From positions 1-64,000 of the forward strand of contig NZ_BSOW01000036.1 of the NCBI RefSeq assembly GCF_030160715.1: 64,000 nt of DNA, read 5' to 3'. A model generated the notes under the pieces. The model saw only the letters and a list, made by a program, of their open reading frames with translations, did no database searches and had not been told where the DNA came from. The translations under genes and the position numbers were made by a program. Below, in pieces: positions 26,370 through 34,929 of the stretch (positions are counted from its first letter, which is position 1; the number at the start of each line of letters is the position of its first letter). Origin of the DNA: Bradyrhizobium iriomotense. GTDB taxonomy: Bacteria; Pseudomonadota; Alphaproteobacteria; Rhizobiales; Xanthobacteraceae.

Positions 26370-27191
26370 TTAAACGACCGCGCGCGAGGCAGAGCGGATC
26401 ACCTTAACTTTTTCCATGAAGGCTTTGACCCGCGTCGGATCGACCGGGTTTTCGAAGAGGCCGTCGACCTTGAAAGTCGATCCCACGACTGCCCCGTCCG
26501 AAACAGCGAGCTGCCGTTCGATATTGTCGAGCCGACAACCCGTGTTGCAAAGCACGGCTGTACCCGGCACGGCCTTTTTGACCGTGGAAAGGACGTGGGT
26601 GTCGGTTTCGGCACCAGCAGTAAGGCCCGATACGCAGATGGCGTCAGGCCGGTTGTTGAACGCAGTCGAGCGGGCGATATCTGCAATCGAGCGGTCACCC
26701 AGATAGGCGGCGGCTTCGGGCACGATGTTGAATAGAAGCCTAAGCTTCGGGGCGAGCCTTGCCTTGTGGCGCGCCGTTTCACCGACATTGGTATTCCAGA
26801 GCCCGAAATCGCTGGCGTACACCCCGCTCATGATCTCGCGGATGAAGCTTGCTCCGGTGGCGGCGGCAAGATCGATCGAAGCAATGGGATCCCACAGGAC
26901 GTTGACGCCAAACGGCACCTTGATGAAGCGCATGAGTTCACCGATGACGCGTGCCATGGCCACGGTGGTTTCGGGACGTACCTTGGTCAGGTAAGGCAGG
27001 CTGAACTCGTTGGAAAACATTACGGCGTCGACACCGCCGTTCTGAAGATGGTCGAGATCGGCAAAGGCCATTTCGATCACCTTCCTCATGCCGCCGGCCG
27101 CATCGTATCCGGGATCGCCCGGCAATGCCTGCAAGTGGCACATGGCGATGATCGGCTTGCTGACATGAAAGGTTTCCTCAAGCCACTGCAT
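26370..27191 (-). CDS. BtpA/SgcQ-family TIM-barrel protein
   Basis: A 273-residue member of the BtpA/SgcQ family: IIAMCHLQALPGDPGY near the N-terminus, GVDAVMFSNEFSLPY, PFGVNVLWDPIASIDLAAA and the C-terminal GSTFKVDGLFENPVDPTRV are typical blocks. BtpA is known for a role in photosystem I in cyanobacteria; the enzymatic role of the family is not settled. SgcQ-type members occur in sugar operons beside an M42 protein, as here. This is the first gene of the minus-strand operon, divergent from the GntR gene across 491 bp. Confidence 0.88.
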   Translation of the reverse strand: MQWLEETFHVSKPIIAMCHLQALPGDPGYDAAGGMRKVIEMAFADLDHLQNGGVDAVMFSNEFSLPYLTKVRPETTVAMARVIGELMRFIKVPFGVNVLWDPIASIDLAAATGASFIREIMSGVYASDFGLWNTNVGETARHKARLAPKLRLLFNIVPEAAAYLGDRSIADIARSTAFNNRPDAICVSGLTAGAETDTHVLSTVKKAVPGTAVLCNTGCRLDNIERQLAVSDGAVVGSTFKVDGLFENPVDPTRVKAFMEKVKVIRSASRAVV

Positions 27192-27663
27192 GAGCGCGTC
27201 CTCTTTCGATTTTTATTCGGCTAAGACATCTCGTTTTCGGGATAGCAGGGCGAAAGTTGGCCCCACCATAATCTGCTGTAGATGGAAGTCGGCCACGGCC
27301 ATCCTACCATATACGGCAGGCGCTCAGTGCTCCCTCCGTTCGCCTGGCCGAGACACCGGAATGCGTTCGTTCCTTTTGCCTCATTCTAATCGGTAATGGC
27401 CAAGAGTTCGTCGAGAGGGGAGATCCACCCTACTTTTTGATCCTGTTCCTACTAGCTGCGCCCCAACGGCCGGTCGGTCGCGAAACAACCGTGCCCCGAC
27501 ACTCTGCTTCGATAGTCCGCTTTTGCGAAGGGCGTATGGCGCATTGCATTAAAGGCTCGCATGTCGACATTTGCTGCGCTTGTAAGCTAGAGCCATCTCT
27601 TCGGAAAAGTCTCGTCGATCATGGCGCTTATTGACAGCGCCATCAGCAGGACCTAGCGTATGC
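27192..27663. other. Divergent promoter region
   Basis: No gene seen. This stretch must hold the promoter of the BtpA-M42-FGGY operon and upstream sequence of the GntR gene. Only the operator next to the GntR start (27664-27682) is clear; I found no second copy of that palindrome. Confidence 0.4.
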
Positions 27664-27682
27664 TGGTATACTAGGTATACCA
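27664..27682. promoter_or_regulatory. GntR operator abutting the start codon
   Basis: TGGTATAC-TAG-GTATACCA is a perfect 19-bp palindrome ending at the base before the GntR start codon. It occupies the place where a ribosome site would be and no Shine-Dalgarno is visible, so the mRNA may be leaderless and the operator would cover the core promoter or start site. Autoregulation by the FadR/GntR protein is the simplest reading. Confidence 0.7.
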
Positions 27683-28393
27683 ATGTCCCGTCAGCTCAAA
27701 CGATCGCGTCTCTTTGAGCAGGTCGTCGATATCCTCGAGCAGAGGATACGCGGTCGGGAATTGGTGGCTGGTGCCGAGTTGCCATCAGAACGTCAGCTCA
27801 TGGCGGAGTTTGGCGTCGGCCGGACAGCTATCCGCGAGGCACTGTTTCATCTGCAGCGCGCGGGCCTTGTTGATCTCCGGGCGGGTTCGCGGGCACGGGT
27901 CACAGCCCCGAATGCTGAAGTCGTTATGACGTCGCTGTCGAGCAGCGCCAAATATCTGCTCTCCGATGACAACGGCATCCGTCATTTCCAAGATGCGCGT
28001 GCCCTCTTTGAGACCGGCCTGGCACGTGATGCTGCACGCAATGCCACCGCCAAGGATATCCGCTACCTGAGCGATGCGCTTGATGCGAACTACAAGTCCA
28101 TTGGCGACGTCGGACGCTTTGAGGACTCCGATATAACGTTTCACTACGCGATCGCTACGATTCCCAAGAACCCCATTTATCTGGTCATGCACCGGGCCAT
28201 TATCGATTGGCTCGTCGACCAGAGACGTGTGACGCTAAGCTATCCCGGCCAGAACCGGGTCGCTTTCGATGCGCATGTCGCGATCTTCGAAGCGATCAAG
28301 GCACACGATCCGGAACTTGCCGATGCCCGCATGCGCTCGCACCTCGATCAAGTTGGTAAGCTCTACTGGAAAGTCCGGAGGGCGGCCAAGTGA
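27683..28393 (+). CDS. FadR/GntR-family transcriptional regulator
   Basis: A 236-residue GntR regulator of the FadR subfamily. The winged helix (PSERQLMAEFGVGRTAIREA, residues 34-53) is followed by an all-helical FCD ligand domain (about residues 85-230) with the Asp/His pattern that binds a metal and an organic acid. The start is fixed by the perfect palindrome that ends directly before it. The gene lies between the BtpA-M42-FGGY operon and the aldolase-lactonase operon and probably controls both, with a sugar acid as effector. That both units are targets is inference. Confidence 0.92.
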   Translation: MSRQLKRSRLFEQVVDILEQRIRGRELVAGAELPSERQLMAEFGVGRTAIREALFHLQRAGLVDLRAGSRARVTAPNAEVVMTSLSSSAKYLLSDDNGIRHFQDARALFETGLARDAARNATAKDIRYLSDALDANYKSIGDVGRFEDSDITFHYAIATIPKNPIYLVMHRAIIDWLVDQRRVTLSYPGQNRVAFDAHVAIFEAIKAHDPELADARMRSHLDQVGKLYWKVRRAAK

Positions 28394-28400
28394 ACGGTTC

Positions 28401-28616
28401 ATGGTCTCCACCGAGTTCAAGCCAAAGCCGACTGCGATGGCGCAAGCTCATCGATTGCGCGAGCGCGAGCCGGGTTGCCGCGTCTGCGCTTCGCCGTCGT
28501 ATCGGTAGGTCGACGAACGCGCCCAGCCTTATGAACTCTACAATCGTCGCGCGGCGTTCGACACGCACTATCAACCACCGTGCCTAGCGCATTCAACAGG
28601 ACCGACGCCGACCTGA
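28401..28616 (+). pseudogene. Degraded ABM-domain monooxygenase
   Basis: One frame gives MVSTEFKPKPTAM, then REREPGCRVCASP, an in-frame TAG at 28506-28508, then VDERAQPYELYNRRAAFDTH, ending at TGA 28614-28616. The order and spacing (EPGC, YELY, AAFxxH) match small antibiotic-biosynthesis-monooxygenase/quinol-monooxygenase proteins. The family is usually 95-105 residues, but only about 71 codons remain, so there is an internal loss as well as the stop. It is a remnant between the GntR gene and the aldolase. Confidence 0.6.
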
Positions 28617-28694
28617 TCGTGAACAAGAACGCTGACTGGGTTTGATCCCAAATTCGAGGGATCGAACAACAGACGCCAAACGGGAGGATGAACA

Positions 28695-29474
28695 ATGGCT
28701 CGTGCCGGACTCAAGCAGATGACCCGCACGCCAGAGGCCAAGCTTGGTCATTTCATCGTCGAGTTTGCCACTCCGGGAATCGGTCATATCCTCAAACAAG
28801 CGGATTGCGATTTCGCACTTTTCGACCTGGAGCATTCCGGCTTCGGCTTCGAAACCGTCAAAAGTGCTGCACGCTATTTTGAAGCCGCAGGGTTACCGGC
28901 CATCGTACGCGTGCCATCAAAGGAATATCATCACATCGCGCGCGCGTGCGATACGGGTGCGGAAGGGATCATGATCCCGATGGTTAGCACTGCCGCAGAA
29001 GCAGAGGCTGTCGTTGATTGCATGAAATATTATCCGGACGGGCGACGTGGCGTTGCCTTGAGTATTGCGCATGATGCCTATGGGCAGGGCCCCGTGCCCG
29101 AGAAGCTTGCGGCTGCCAACGAGCGGACAACGCTGTTCTGCCAAATCGAGACTGCTGAAGGCGCCGAGAATGCCGACGGGATTGCCGCCGTCGATGGCGT
29201 CGACTGCCTTTGGGTCGGCCATTTTGACTTGTCAGTATCGCTAGGCATCCCCGGCCAGTTCGACCATCCGAATTTTCTGAGGGCGGTTGAGCAGACAATT
29301 GCGGCGGCCAAGAAGCACAAGAAGGCACTGGGCCGCCTTGTACCGACCACCGAAGTCGGCATAGCGCTTTACAAGCAGGGCTTCGATTTTTGCTGCTATT
29401 CGGGTGACGTGTGGGTGCTTCGGGATGCATTGGCCGCCGCAATCACCACCTTGCGGAAGGGATGCATGACATGA
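28695..29474 (+). CDS. HpcH/HpaI-family class II aldolase (second)
   Basis: A 259-residue aldolase. Active-site residues are D44, E46, H47 in LFDLEHSGF, R72 in IVRVPS, and metal ligands E152 (CQIETAEG) and D178 (VGHFDLS). GGGAGG lies upstream. It is only distantly like the copy at 591. Members cleave 2-keto-3-deoxy acids to pyruvate or hydroxypyruvate plus an aldehyde. It overlaps the dehydrogenase gene by 4 bp, which suggests that the keto-acid product (or substrate) is handled by that enzyme. Confidence 0.9.
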   Translation: MARAGLKQMTRTPEAKLGHFIVEFATPGIGHILKQADCDFALFDLEHSGFGFETVKSAARYFEAAGLPAIVRVPSKEYHHIARACDTGAEGIMIPMVSTAAEAEAVVDCMKYYPDGRRGVALSIAHDAYGQGPVPEKLAAANERTTLFCQIETAEGAENADGIAAVDGVDCLWVGHFDLSVSLGIPGQFDHPNFLRAVEQTIAAAKKHKKALGRLVPTTEVGIALYKQGFDFCCYSGDVWVLRDALAAAITTLRKGCMT

Positions 29475-30520
29475 ACGCGCCTTTCCGTGTTGCCCTTTCA
29501 GGCGATTTCAAGAAGGCCGATGGCTCGGCCGTCTATGCTGATTTCGATCTGACGCCTCTGCTGGAGGCCCCCGGCGTGGAAATAGCCTATTTGGATAACG
29601 CCAACCCTCTTCGCAGCAGCGATCTTGAAGACTTCGACGCACTTATCCTGCTGGCTCACCGCTTCGCGCCCGAAAGCGCGCCGAAAAACGGCAGGCTCAG
29701 CATCATCGCCCGCTTTGGCGTCGGTTATGACACGGTGGATGTGCCGACCTGTACCGCTGCGGACATCGCTTTAGCGATCACGCCGGACGGCGTGCGCCGC
29801 CCAGTCGCGGTGTCGATTATGACCTTCATTCTGGCCCTCGCCGGAAAGCTGATGGTGAAGGATAAGCTCACCCGGCAAGGTCCAGAGGGCTTTGCGGCCC
29901 GCGGCGAGCATATGGGCTTTGGTCTGGTCGGCAAGGTGTTGGGGTCGATCGGTATCGGTAATATCGGCGCTGAGCTGTTCCGGCTCGCCAAGCCGTTCGA
30001 CATGAGATTCATCGCTCATGATCCATTTGCGGATACCGGGCTGGCGGCCGCGGTCGGAGTCGAACTCGTTGGTCTCGACGACGTGTTCGCCCGAGCCGAC
30101 GTCGTTACGGTGAACTGTCCACTGACGACCGAGACGCGCCACCTCGTGAACGCCGACCGCCTCGCCCTGATGAAGAAAACCGCCTTCTTCATCAATACCG
30201 CGCGCGGACCAATCGTCGATCAAAAGGCGCTCACAGACGTTCTAGCAAAAGGGCGGATCGCTGGCGCGGCCCTCGACGTGTTCGAGCTGGAACCGACCGA
30301 TCCGTCCGATCCTCTTTTCGCGCTCGACAACGTCATCGTGACGCCTCACGCACTTTGCTGGACCGATCAGTGCTTCGCCGGAAATGGTGCAGCCGATATC
30401 AGGGCTGTGCTCGACATTCAGCACGGGCGAATCCCGCGCGGTATCGTGAATCGCGCGGTACTCGAGAAACCGAACTTCCAACGCAAACTAGAGGAGTACC
30501 GCCGCCAATTTGCCAATTGA
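29471..30520 (+). CDS. D-2-hydroxyacid dehydrogenase
   Basis: A 349-residue NAD(P)-dependent dehydrogenase. The dinucleotide motif GSIGIGNIG is at 158-166 and the catalytic triad is R245 (NTARGPIVD), E274 (VFELEPTD) and H293 (VTPHALCW). ATG 29471 overlaps the aldolase stop (ATGA), which fixes the start; a longer frame exists. Family members interconvert 2-keto and D-2-hydroxy acids, for example hydroxypyruvate and D-glycerate, or oxidise sugar acids. The His-Ala-Leu-Cys-Trp after the catalytic His is less usual than the common HIA/HVG. Confidence 0.9.
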   Translation: MNAPFRVALSGDFKKADGSAVYADFDLTPLLEAPGVEIAYLDNANPLRSSDLEDFDALILLAHRFAPESAPKNGRLSIIARFGVGYDTVDVPTCTAADIALAITPDGVRRPVAVSIMTFILALAGKLMVKDKLTRQGPEGFAARGEHMGFGLVGKVLGSIGIGNIGAELFRLAKPFDMRFIAHDPFADTGLAAAVGVELVGLDDVFARADVVTVNCPLTTETRHLVNADRLALMKKTAFFINTARGPIVDQKALTDVLAKGRIAGAALDVFELEPTDPSDPLFALDNVIVTPHALCWTDQCFAGNGAADIRAVLDIQHGRIPRGIVNRAVLEKPNFQRKLEEYRRQFAN

Positions 30521-30583
30521 GAATTCCTCGCCGCAAACGAGCGAGGGACATTTGAAATGTCAATCAAGGAACGGGAGGACACG

Positions 30584-32032
30584 ATGATCAATAGACGTGA
30601 TTTCGGAAAGATCAGTCTTAGTGCCGGCCTCGTCGCGACAATGGGACGGCCGGCATGGGCCGCGTCGGCTGCCGACACCGCCGTCAAGGCCGCCCAGCAA
30701 TACAAGGGACGCACGATCACGATTGTCTGGGAGGCAGGACTTCAGTCGCTCGATCCCACTCACTTCTCCGGTCCAAAGTGGAAGGAGTTGACCGGGATGG
30801 ACGTGAAGGTGGTCGAGGTCGCTACTGCCGAGATGTTCACCAAGATCATGCAAGACTACAAGTCGGGAGCCGGCGCCTATGACGCTCTCAACGTGATTCC
30901 AGCCTGGATGCCCGATCTTGCCCAGGCCGGCGCGCTTGAGGCGCTTGACCCCTATGTCGAGAAATACGGTTACGCCTCCGAGCTACAGACAATTGCGCCG
31001 ACCTACCGCGACAACCAGATGAAAGTGGGCGGCAAGATCTACGGCTTCCCCGACGATGGCGACGTTTTCCTGATGTACTATCGGCGCGACCTCTTCGAGG
31101 ATCCAGCCGTACAGAAGGCCTTCAAGGACAAGACAGGCAAGGACCTCGCAGTGCCGAAGACATGGGCGGATTTCGATGTCGTCGGAGCTGGTCTTACGGA
31201 CGTCCTAAAGGACAAGGGAATCTACGGCGCCTCCTTCTTCCGGCAGCCCCCCTACGCGATGTACATGTTCGAGGAACGCTTCCGTAATGAAGGCGGCAAG
31301 TTCTTCGATCCTGACACCATGAAGGCCACGATCAACTCCGATATCGGCGTCAAAGTCTTCACCGCCATGCGCAACGAGAACAGATTCATGCCGCCAGGCG
31401 TGGAGCAGTTCGGCTTTGTCGAGAATCTCGCGACTTTTCTGCAAGGCCAATCGGCCATGACCATCTCCTGGCCACCCTATGGGCGCTGGGCCGAGGGTTA
31501 TGGTACGGACCAGGAGGCACTGAACTGGGTCCCGAAGACAACCATCGCAGGCAAGGTGGGTTACGCCCTACCGCCCGGGGGACATCCCGAGCTCGCTGCA
31601 GGCTTTGCGTTGTCGGTTTCGTCCACCTCGAAAAACAAAGATGCCGCCTATCTGTTCATCCAGTGGCTCAACAGCGAAGATGTGAGCCGCCAGCGCGTTC
31701 AACTTCCCTATACGCTACGCGATCCGTTCCGCGACTCGCACTATTCGGATCCTGGCTATCTCGCTCTTTGGCCAAACGCCAAGGACTATCTGGCAGCCTT
31801 GAAGCAGGCCTCGCAGACGGGCCTTCTCGATCTGTCGCTCCTACAGACCGACAAATACGAGGAGGTCATGCGCCAGGCGATTTCAAAGCTCTGGGCGGGC
31901 GACGATCCGAAAACGATCCTCGATGCGGCGGCCGCCCAATGGAACGACATTACGCAGAAAATCGGTGTCGATAAGCAGAAGATGGTCTATGCGGCCTGGG
32001 CCGCTGAGTCCGGCGCTTATCCAAAAACATAA
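30584..32032 (+). CDS. Sugar ABC transporter extracellular binding protein (second system)
   Basis: A 482-residue family 1 solute-binding protein. The N-terminus MINRRDFGKISLSAGL with a hydrophobic stretch ending RPAWAASA looks like a Tat signal. ATG 30584 is chosen since GGGAGG precedes it; an ATG nine codons upstream is weaker. The mature part has ITIVWEAGLQSLDPTHFSGP and VAVP/WADF-type blocks of large polyol or oligosaccharide binders. It follows the dehydrogenase gene by 63 bp and precedes two permeases and an ATPase. Confidence 0.9.
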   Translation: MINRRDFGKISLSAGLVATMGRPAWAASAADTAVKAAQQYKGRTITIVWEAGLQSLDPTHFSGPKWKELTGMDVKVVEVATAEMFTKIMQDYKSGAGAYDALNVIPAWMPDLAQAGALEALDPYVEKYGYASELQTIAPTYRDNQMKVGGKIYGFPDDGDVFLMYYRRDLFEDPAVQKAFKDKTGKDLAVPKTWADFDVVGAGLTDVLKDKGIYGASFFRQPPYAMYMFEERFRNEGGKFFDPDTMKATINSDIGVKVFTAMRNENRFMPPGVEQFGFVENLATFLQGQSAMTISWPPYGRWAEGYGTDQEALNWVPKTTIAGKVGYALPPGGHPELAAGFALSVSSTSKNKDAAYLFIQWLNSEDVSRQRVQLPYTLRDPFRDSHYSDPGYLALWPNAKDYLAALKQASQTGLLDLSLLQTDKYEEVMRQAISKLWAGDDPKTILDAAAAQWNDITQKIGVDKQKMVYAAWAAESGAYPKT

Positions 32033-32044
32033 GCACGCCCCTGC

Positions 32045-32070
32045 CCTCTCCCGCCTTCCAGCGGGAGAGG
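32045..32070 (+). other. Intercistronic stem-loop after the binding-protein gene
   Basis: CCTCTCCCGC (32045-32054) and GCGGGAGAGG (32061-32070) form a perfect 10-bp stem with a 6-base loop, 13 bp after the binding-protein stop. No T-run follows, and the permease genes continue downstream, so mRNA stabilisation or partial attenuation is likelier than full termination. A similarly placed hairpin follows the binding-protein gene at 20959. Confidence 0.55.
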
Positions 32071-32127
32071 CTCCGCCCGCAGTCGACGACAGCACGAGGC
32101 CAAGCGGAACGCATCCCGACTTCAGCC

Positions 32128-33006
32128 ATGACCGCCATCGCCCATCCCGACCGCAACTTCAAATACTGGCTGATCTCGCCGGCCATCTTCCTGCTCTTGC
32201 TGGTCGGCCTGTTCCCGCTGATCTTCTCGCTGGTGGTGAGCTTCATGCGCGTCACCATGCTGGAGACCGACACATCCTTTGCCGGATTGGCGAATTATGC
32301 CCAGCTCTTTCATGACGCGAGACTATGGCAGTCGCTCCTCCACACGGTGCTCATTATGGTCATAGCGCTGCCGGTCGAGCTGCTCCTCGGCCTCGCCATG
32401 GCCTATCTGTTCCTCGACCGCTTACCCGGTCGCCAGCTTCTGGTTTCGCTGCTGGTGCTGCCAACAATCATCTCACCGATCGTCGCCGGCGCCACATGGC
32501 GGCTCTTGTTCGATAACCGATATGGGCCGATCAACCAGATCATTGGCTGGTTCGCTGGCCACCCTGTGCCCGCACTGTGGACAGTCAATCCCGGACTCGT
32601 CTATCCCGCCATCATCTTCTGTGAGATCTGGCAGTGGACGCCGTTCATGTTCCTGATCTTGCTCGCCGCCCTTTCCAATGTCGACCGCTCGTTGACCGAG
32701 GCCGCTGAGATTGACGGAGCGCGGTTCTGGCGCAGCTTCCGCTACGTTGTCCTCCCCGCAATCTTTCCGGTCATGTCGATCGCCATTCTGATCCGCGGCC
32801 TCGACCTCTTCCGCATCTTCGACATCATCTGGGCACTCACGGCGGGCGGTCCCGGCACGATGACCGAGACCATTTCGGTCTATACCTATGTCCAGGGCTT
32901 CAGGCAGTTCGAAACGAGCTACACGGCGGCGATCGCCTTCCTTGTCATCGCGCTTCTCACCGTCATCGTGACCTGGGCCATTCGGCGCATGGGGCTGGCA
33001 AAATGA
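32128..33006 (+). CDS. Sugar ABC transporter permease (MalF type, second system)
   Basis: A 292-residue membrane subunit with six hydrophobic segments and the EAA loop RSLTEAAEIDGARFWRSFRY near residue 190. Its stop overlaps the next permease start by 4 bp. Confidence 0.91.
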   Translation: MTAIAHPDRNFKYWLISPAIFLLLLVGLFPLIFSLVVSFMRVTMLETDTSFAGLANYAQLFHDARLWQSLLHTVLIMVIALPVELLLGLAMAYLFLDRLPGRQLLVSLLVLPTIISPIVAGATWRLLFDNRYGPINQIIGWFAGHPVPALWTVNPGLVYPAIIFCEIWQWTPFMFLILLAALSNVDRSLTEAAEIDGARFWRSFRYVVLPAIFPVMSIAILIRGLDLFRIFDIIWALTAGGPGTMTETISVYTYVQGFRQFETSYTAAIAFLVIALLTVIVTWAIRRMGLAK

Positions 33007-33842
33007 AAGGCGTACCGTTTCATCGTCGAAAGGAAACGAAGCTCGTCTTGCGCTATCTCATCGCGGCGTTCCTCGTCGTCATCTTTGTCTTTCCGATCTA
33101 CTGGCTGTTTGCCATTTCGTTCAAGACGCCAGCCGAGATCTTCGCTTTTCCGCCGGTGTGGTATCCGAAGAGCATCCAGTTCAATAATTATGCGGTGCTG
33201 TTCAAGGATGGCGATGCCAAAACGGTCGGCAACAGCCTGGTACTTGCTTCGGTATCCACCTTGTTCGCCATGATCTTCGGCACCATCGCCGCCTACTCGC
33301 TGGTGCGTTTCAAGACAGGCGGCGAAAACCTCGCCGTATGGATCATATCGCAGCGCATGATGCCTCCCGTGGCCATCGCATTCCCGATCTTCCTCTTCTA
33401 TGTCTGGCTCGGCTGGGTCGATACCTACATCGGGCTCATCATCCTCTATACGGCGTTCAGCCTGCCCTATGTGATCTGGATGATGCGCGGCTATATCGAG
33501 GAGATCCCGCTAGAGCTCGAAGAGAGCGCTCTCATCGATGGCTGCAATCGTTGGGAGGTCCTGTGGAAGGTGGTGCTTCCGATGGCGCGCTCCGGGCTGT
33601 TCGCCACCGCCGTCTTCACTTTCGTCTTTTCCTGGAACGACTTTCTGTTTGCACTGATCCTCACGCGCACCGAGGTCATGACCTACACGGTACAGGTCAC
33701 GCATTACTTTGGCGGCCAATCGAACTTCTGGTCCAAGATCGCCGCGATGTCGGTGCTCGGGACCATTCCCGTGTTCATCACCGTCGCAACGCTGCAGCGC
33801 TATCTCGTCCGCGGCATATCCATGGGCGCAGTCAAGGGTTAA
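33003..33842 (+). CDS. Sugar ABC transporter permease (MalG type, second system)
   Basis: A 279-residue permease with six membrane segments, the EAA loop LELEESALIDGCNRWEVLWK and the typical C-terminus RGISMGAVKG. It pairs with the MalF-type subunit just upstream. Confidence 0.91.
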   Translation: MKGVPFHRRKETKLVLRYLIAAFLVVIFVFPIYWLFAISFKTPAEIFAFPPVWYPKSIQFNNYAVLFKDGDAKTVGNSLVLASVSTLFAMIFGTIAAYSLVRFKTGGENLAVWIISQRMMPPVAIAFPIFLFYVWLGWVDTYIGLIILYTAFSLPYVIWMMRGYIEEIPLELEESALIDGCNRWEVLWKVVLPMARSGLFATAVFTFVFSWNDFLFALILTRTEVMTYTVQVTHYFGGQSNFWSKIAAMSVLGTIPVFITVATLQRYLVRGISMGAVKG

Positions 33843-33845
33843 CTC

Positions 33846-34919
33846 GTGTCAGACCTGAAGCTTACCGGGCTCCACAAGCACTACGGCACATACCATGCCG
33901 TCAAGGGAATCGATCTTGAGGTGCCCTCGGGCGAATTCACGGTACTGGTTGGTCCATCGGGATGCGGCAAATCAACTCTGCTCCGCACCATAGCAGGACT
34001 CGAGGAAGCGAGCGCTGGCACCGTTGAAATTGGCGGAAAGAACGTCACGTGGGCACGCCCGCGCGATCGCGACATCGCAATGGTGTTCCAGAACTATGCG
34101 CTCTATCCCTATCTCAACGTTTACGAGAACATAGCATTTGGCTTGCGGGCGAGGAGAGTTGCATCCACCCAAATAGACAAACGCGTGAAGCGTGCCGCCG
34201 ACATGCTCGGCATCGCGCAGCTTCTCGACCGATTTCCACGTGAGCTTTCTGGTGGCCAGCGCCAGCGCGTCGCGATCGGCCGCGCGATCGTTCGCGACGC
34301 GCTGCTATTTCTATTCGATGAACCGCTGAGCAATCTCGATGCCCAGCTTCGCGACGACATGCGGGTTGAAATCAAACGGCTCCACCACGAGCTCGGCCGC
34401 ACCATCATCTACGTCACTCACGACCAGATCGAGGCGATGACGCTCGCTGACCGCATCGCGCTGCTGCGCGACGGCAGGATTGAACAGCTCGGCACGCCGC
34501 TCGATTTGTTCGAGCGGCCAGCAACGCGCTTCGTGGCCGGCTTCCTCGGCAGCCCGAAGATGAACTTCCTTTCTGCCACCATCGAAGCCGGCGAAGTGAT
34601 CCTTCGCGACGGAACGAGGCTCCCCCTGCCCGCCGCGCGCAACGCGATTAACGGCCAGGCCGTCGTTTTGGGGCTCAGGCCTCAGCACATTGCCAAGGCG
34701 GGTGCGAGCGCTGCGCCGGGTCACGCGCAACTGGCCGCCACCGTTGAGCTCGTCCAACCGACCGGCTCGCGGGTGCAGGTCAACATCCCGCTCGGCGGAA
34801 TCAGCATCACCGCGGAATTCGCAGCCCACGAGGTCACCACTCCGGGCGAACAGGTCCGCATCGACATCGACATGACCCGCGCCGTTCTGATCGATCCGCA
34901 AACTGACAAGGTCATTTGA
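33846..34919 (+). CDS. Sugar ABC transporter ATPase (UgpC type, second system)
   Basis: A 357-residue ATPase: Walker A GPSGCGKST at 36-44, signature LSGGQRQRVAIGRAIV, Walker B LLFLFDEPLSNLDAQL, switch VTHDQIEAMTLADR and a TOBE domain with VVLGLRPQHI. Translation starts at GTG 33846, 3 bp after the permease stop. It completes a CUT1 importer distinct from that at 18023-22200. Confidence 0.93.
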   Translation: MSDLKLTGLHKHYGTYHAVKGIDLEVPSGEFTVLVGPSGCGKSTLLRTIAGLEEASAGTVEIGGKNVTWARPRDRDIAMVFQNYALYPYLNVYENIAFGLRARRVASTQIDKRVKRAADMLGIAQLLDRFPRELSGGQRQRVAIGRAIVRDALLFLFDEPLSNLDAQLRDDMRVEIKRLHHELGRTIIYVTHDQIEAMTLADRIALLRDGRIEQLGTPLDLFERPATRFVAGFLGSPKMNFLSATIEAGEVILRDGTRLPLPAARNAINGQAVVLGLRPQHIAKAGASAAPGHAQLAATVELVQPTGSRVQVNIPLGGISITAEFAAHEVTTPGEQVRIDIDMTRAVLIDPQTDKVI

Positions 34920-34929
34920 GGAAGCCGCC

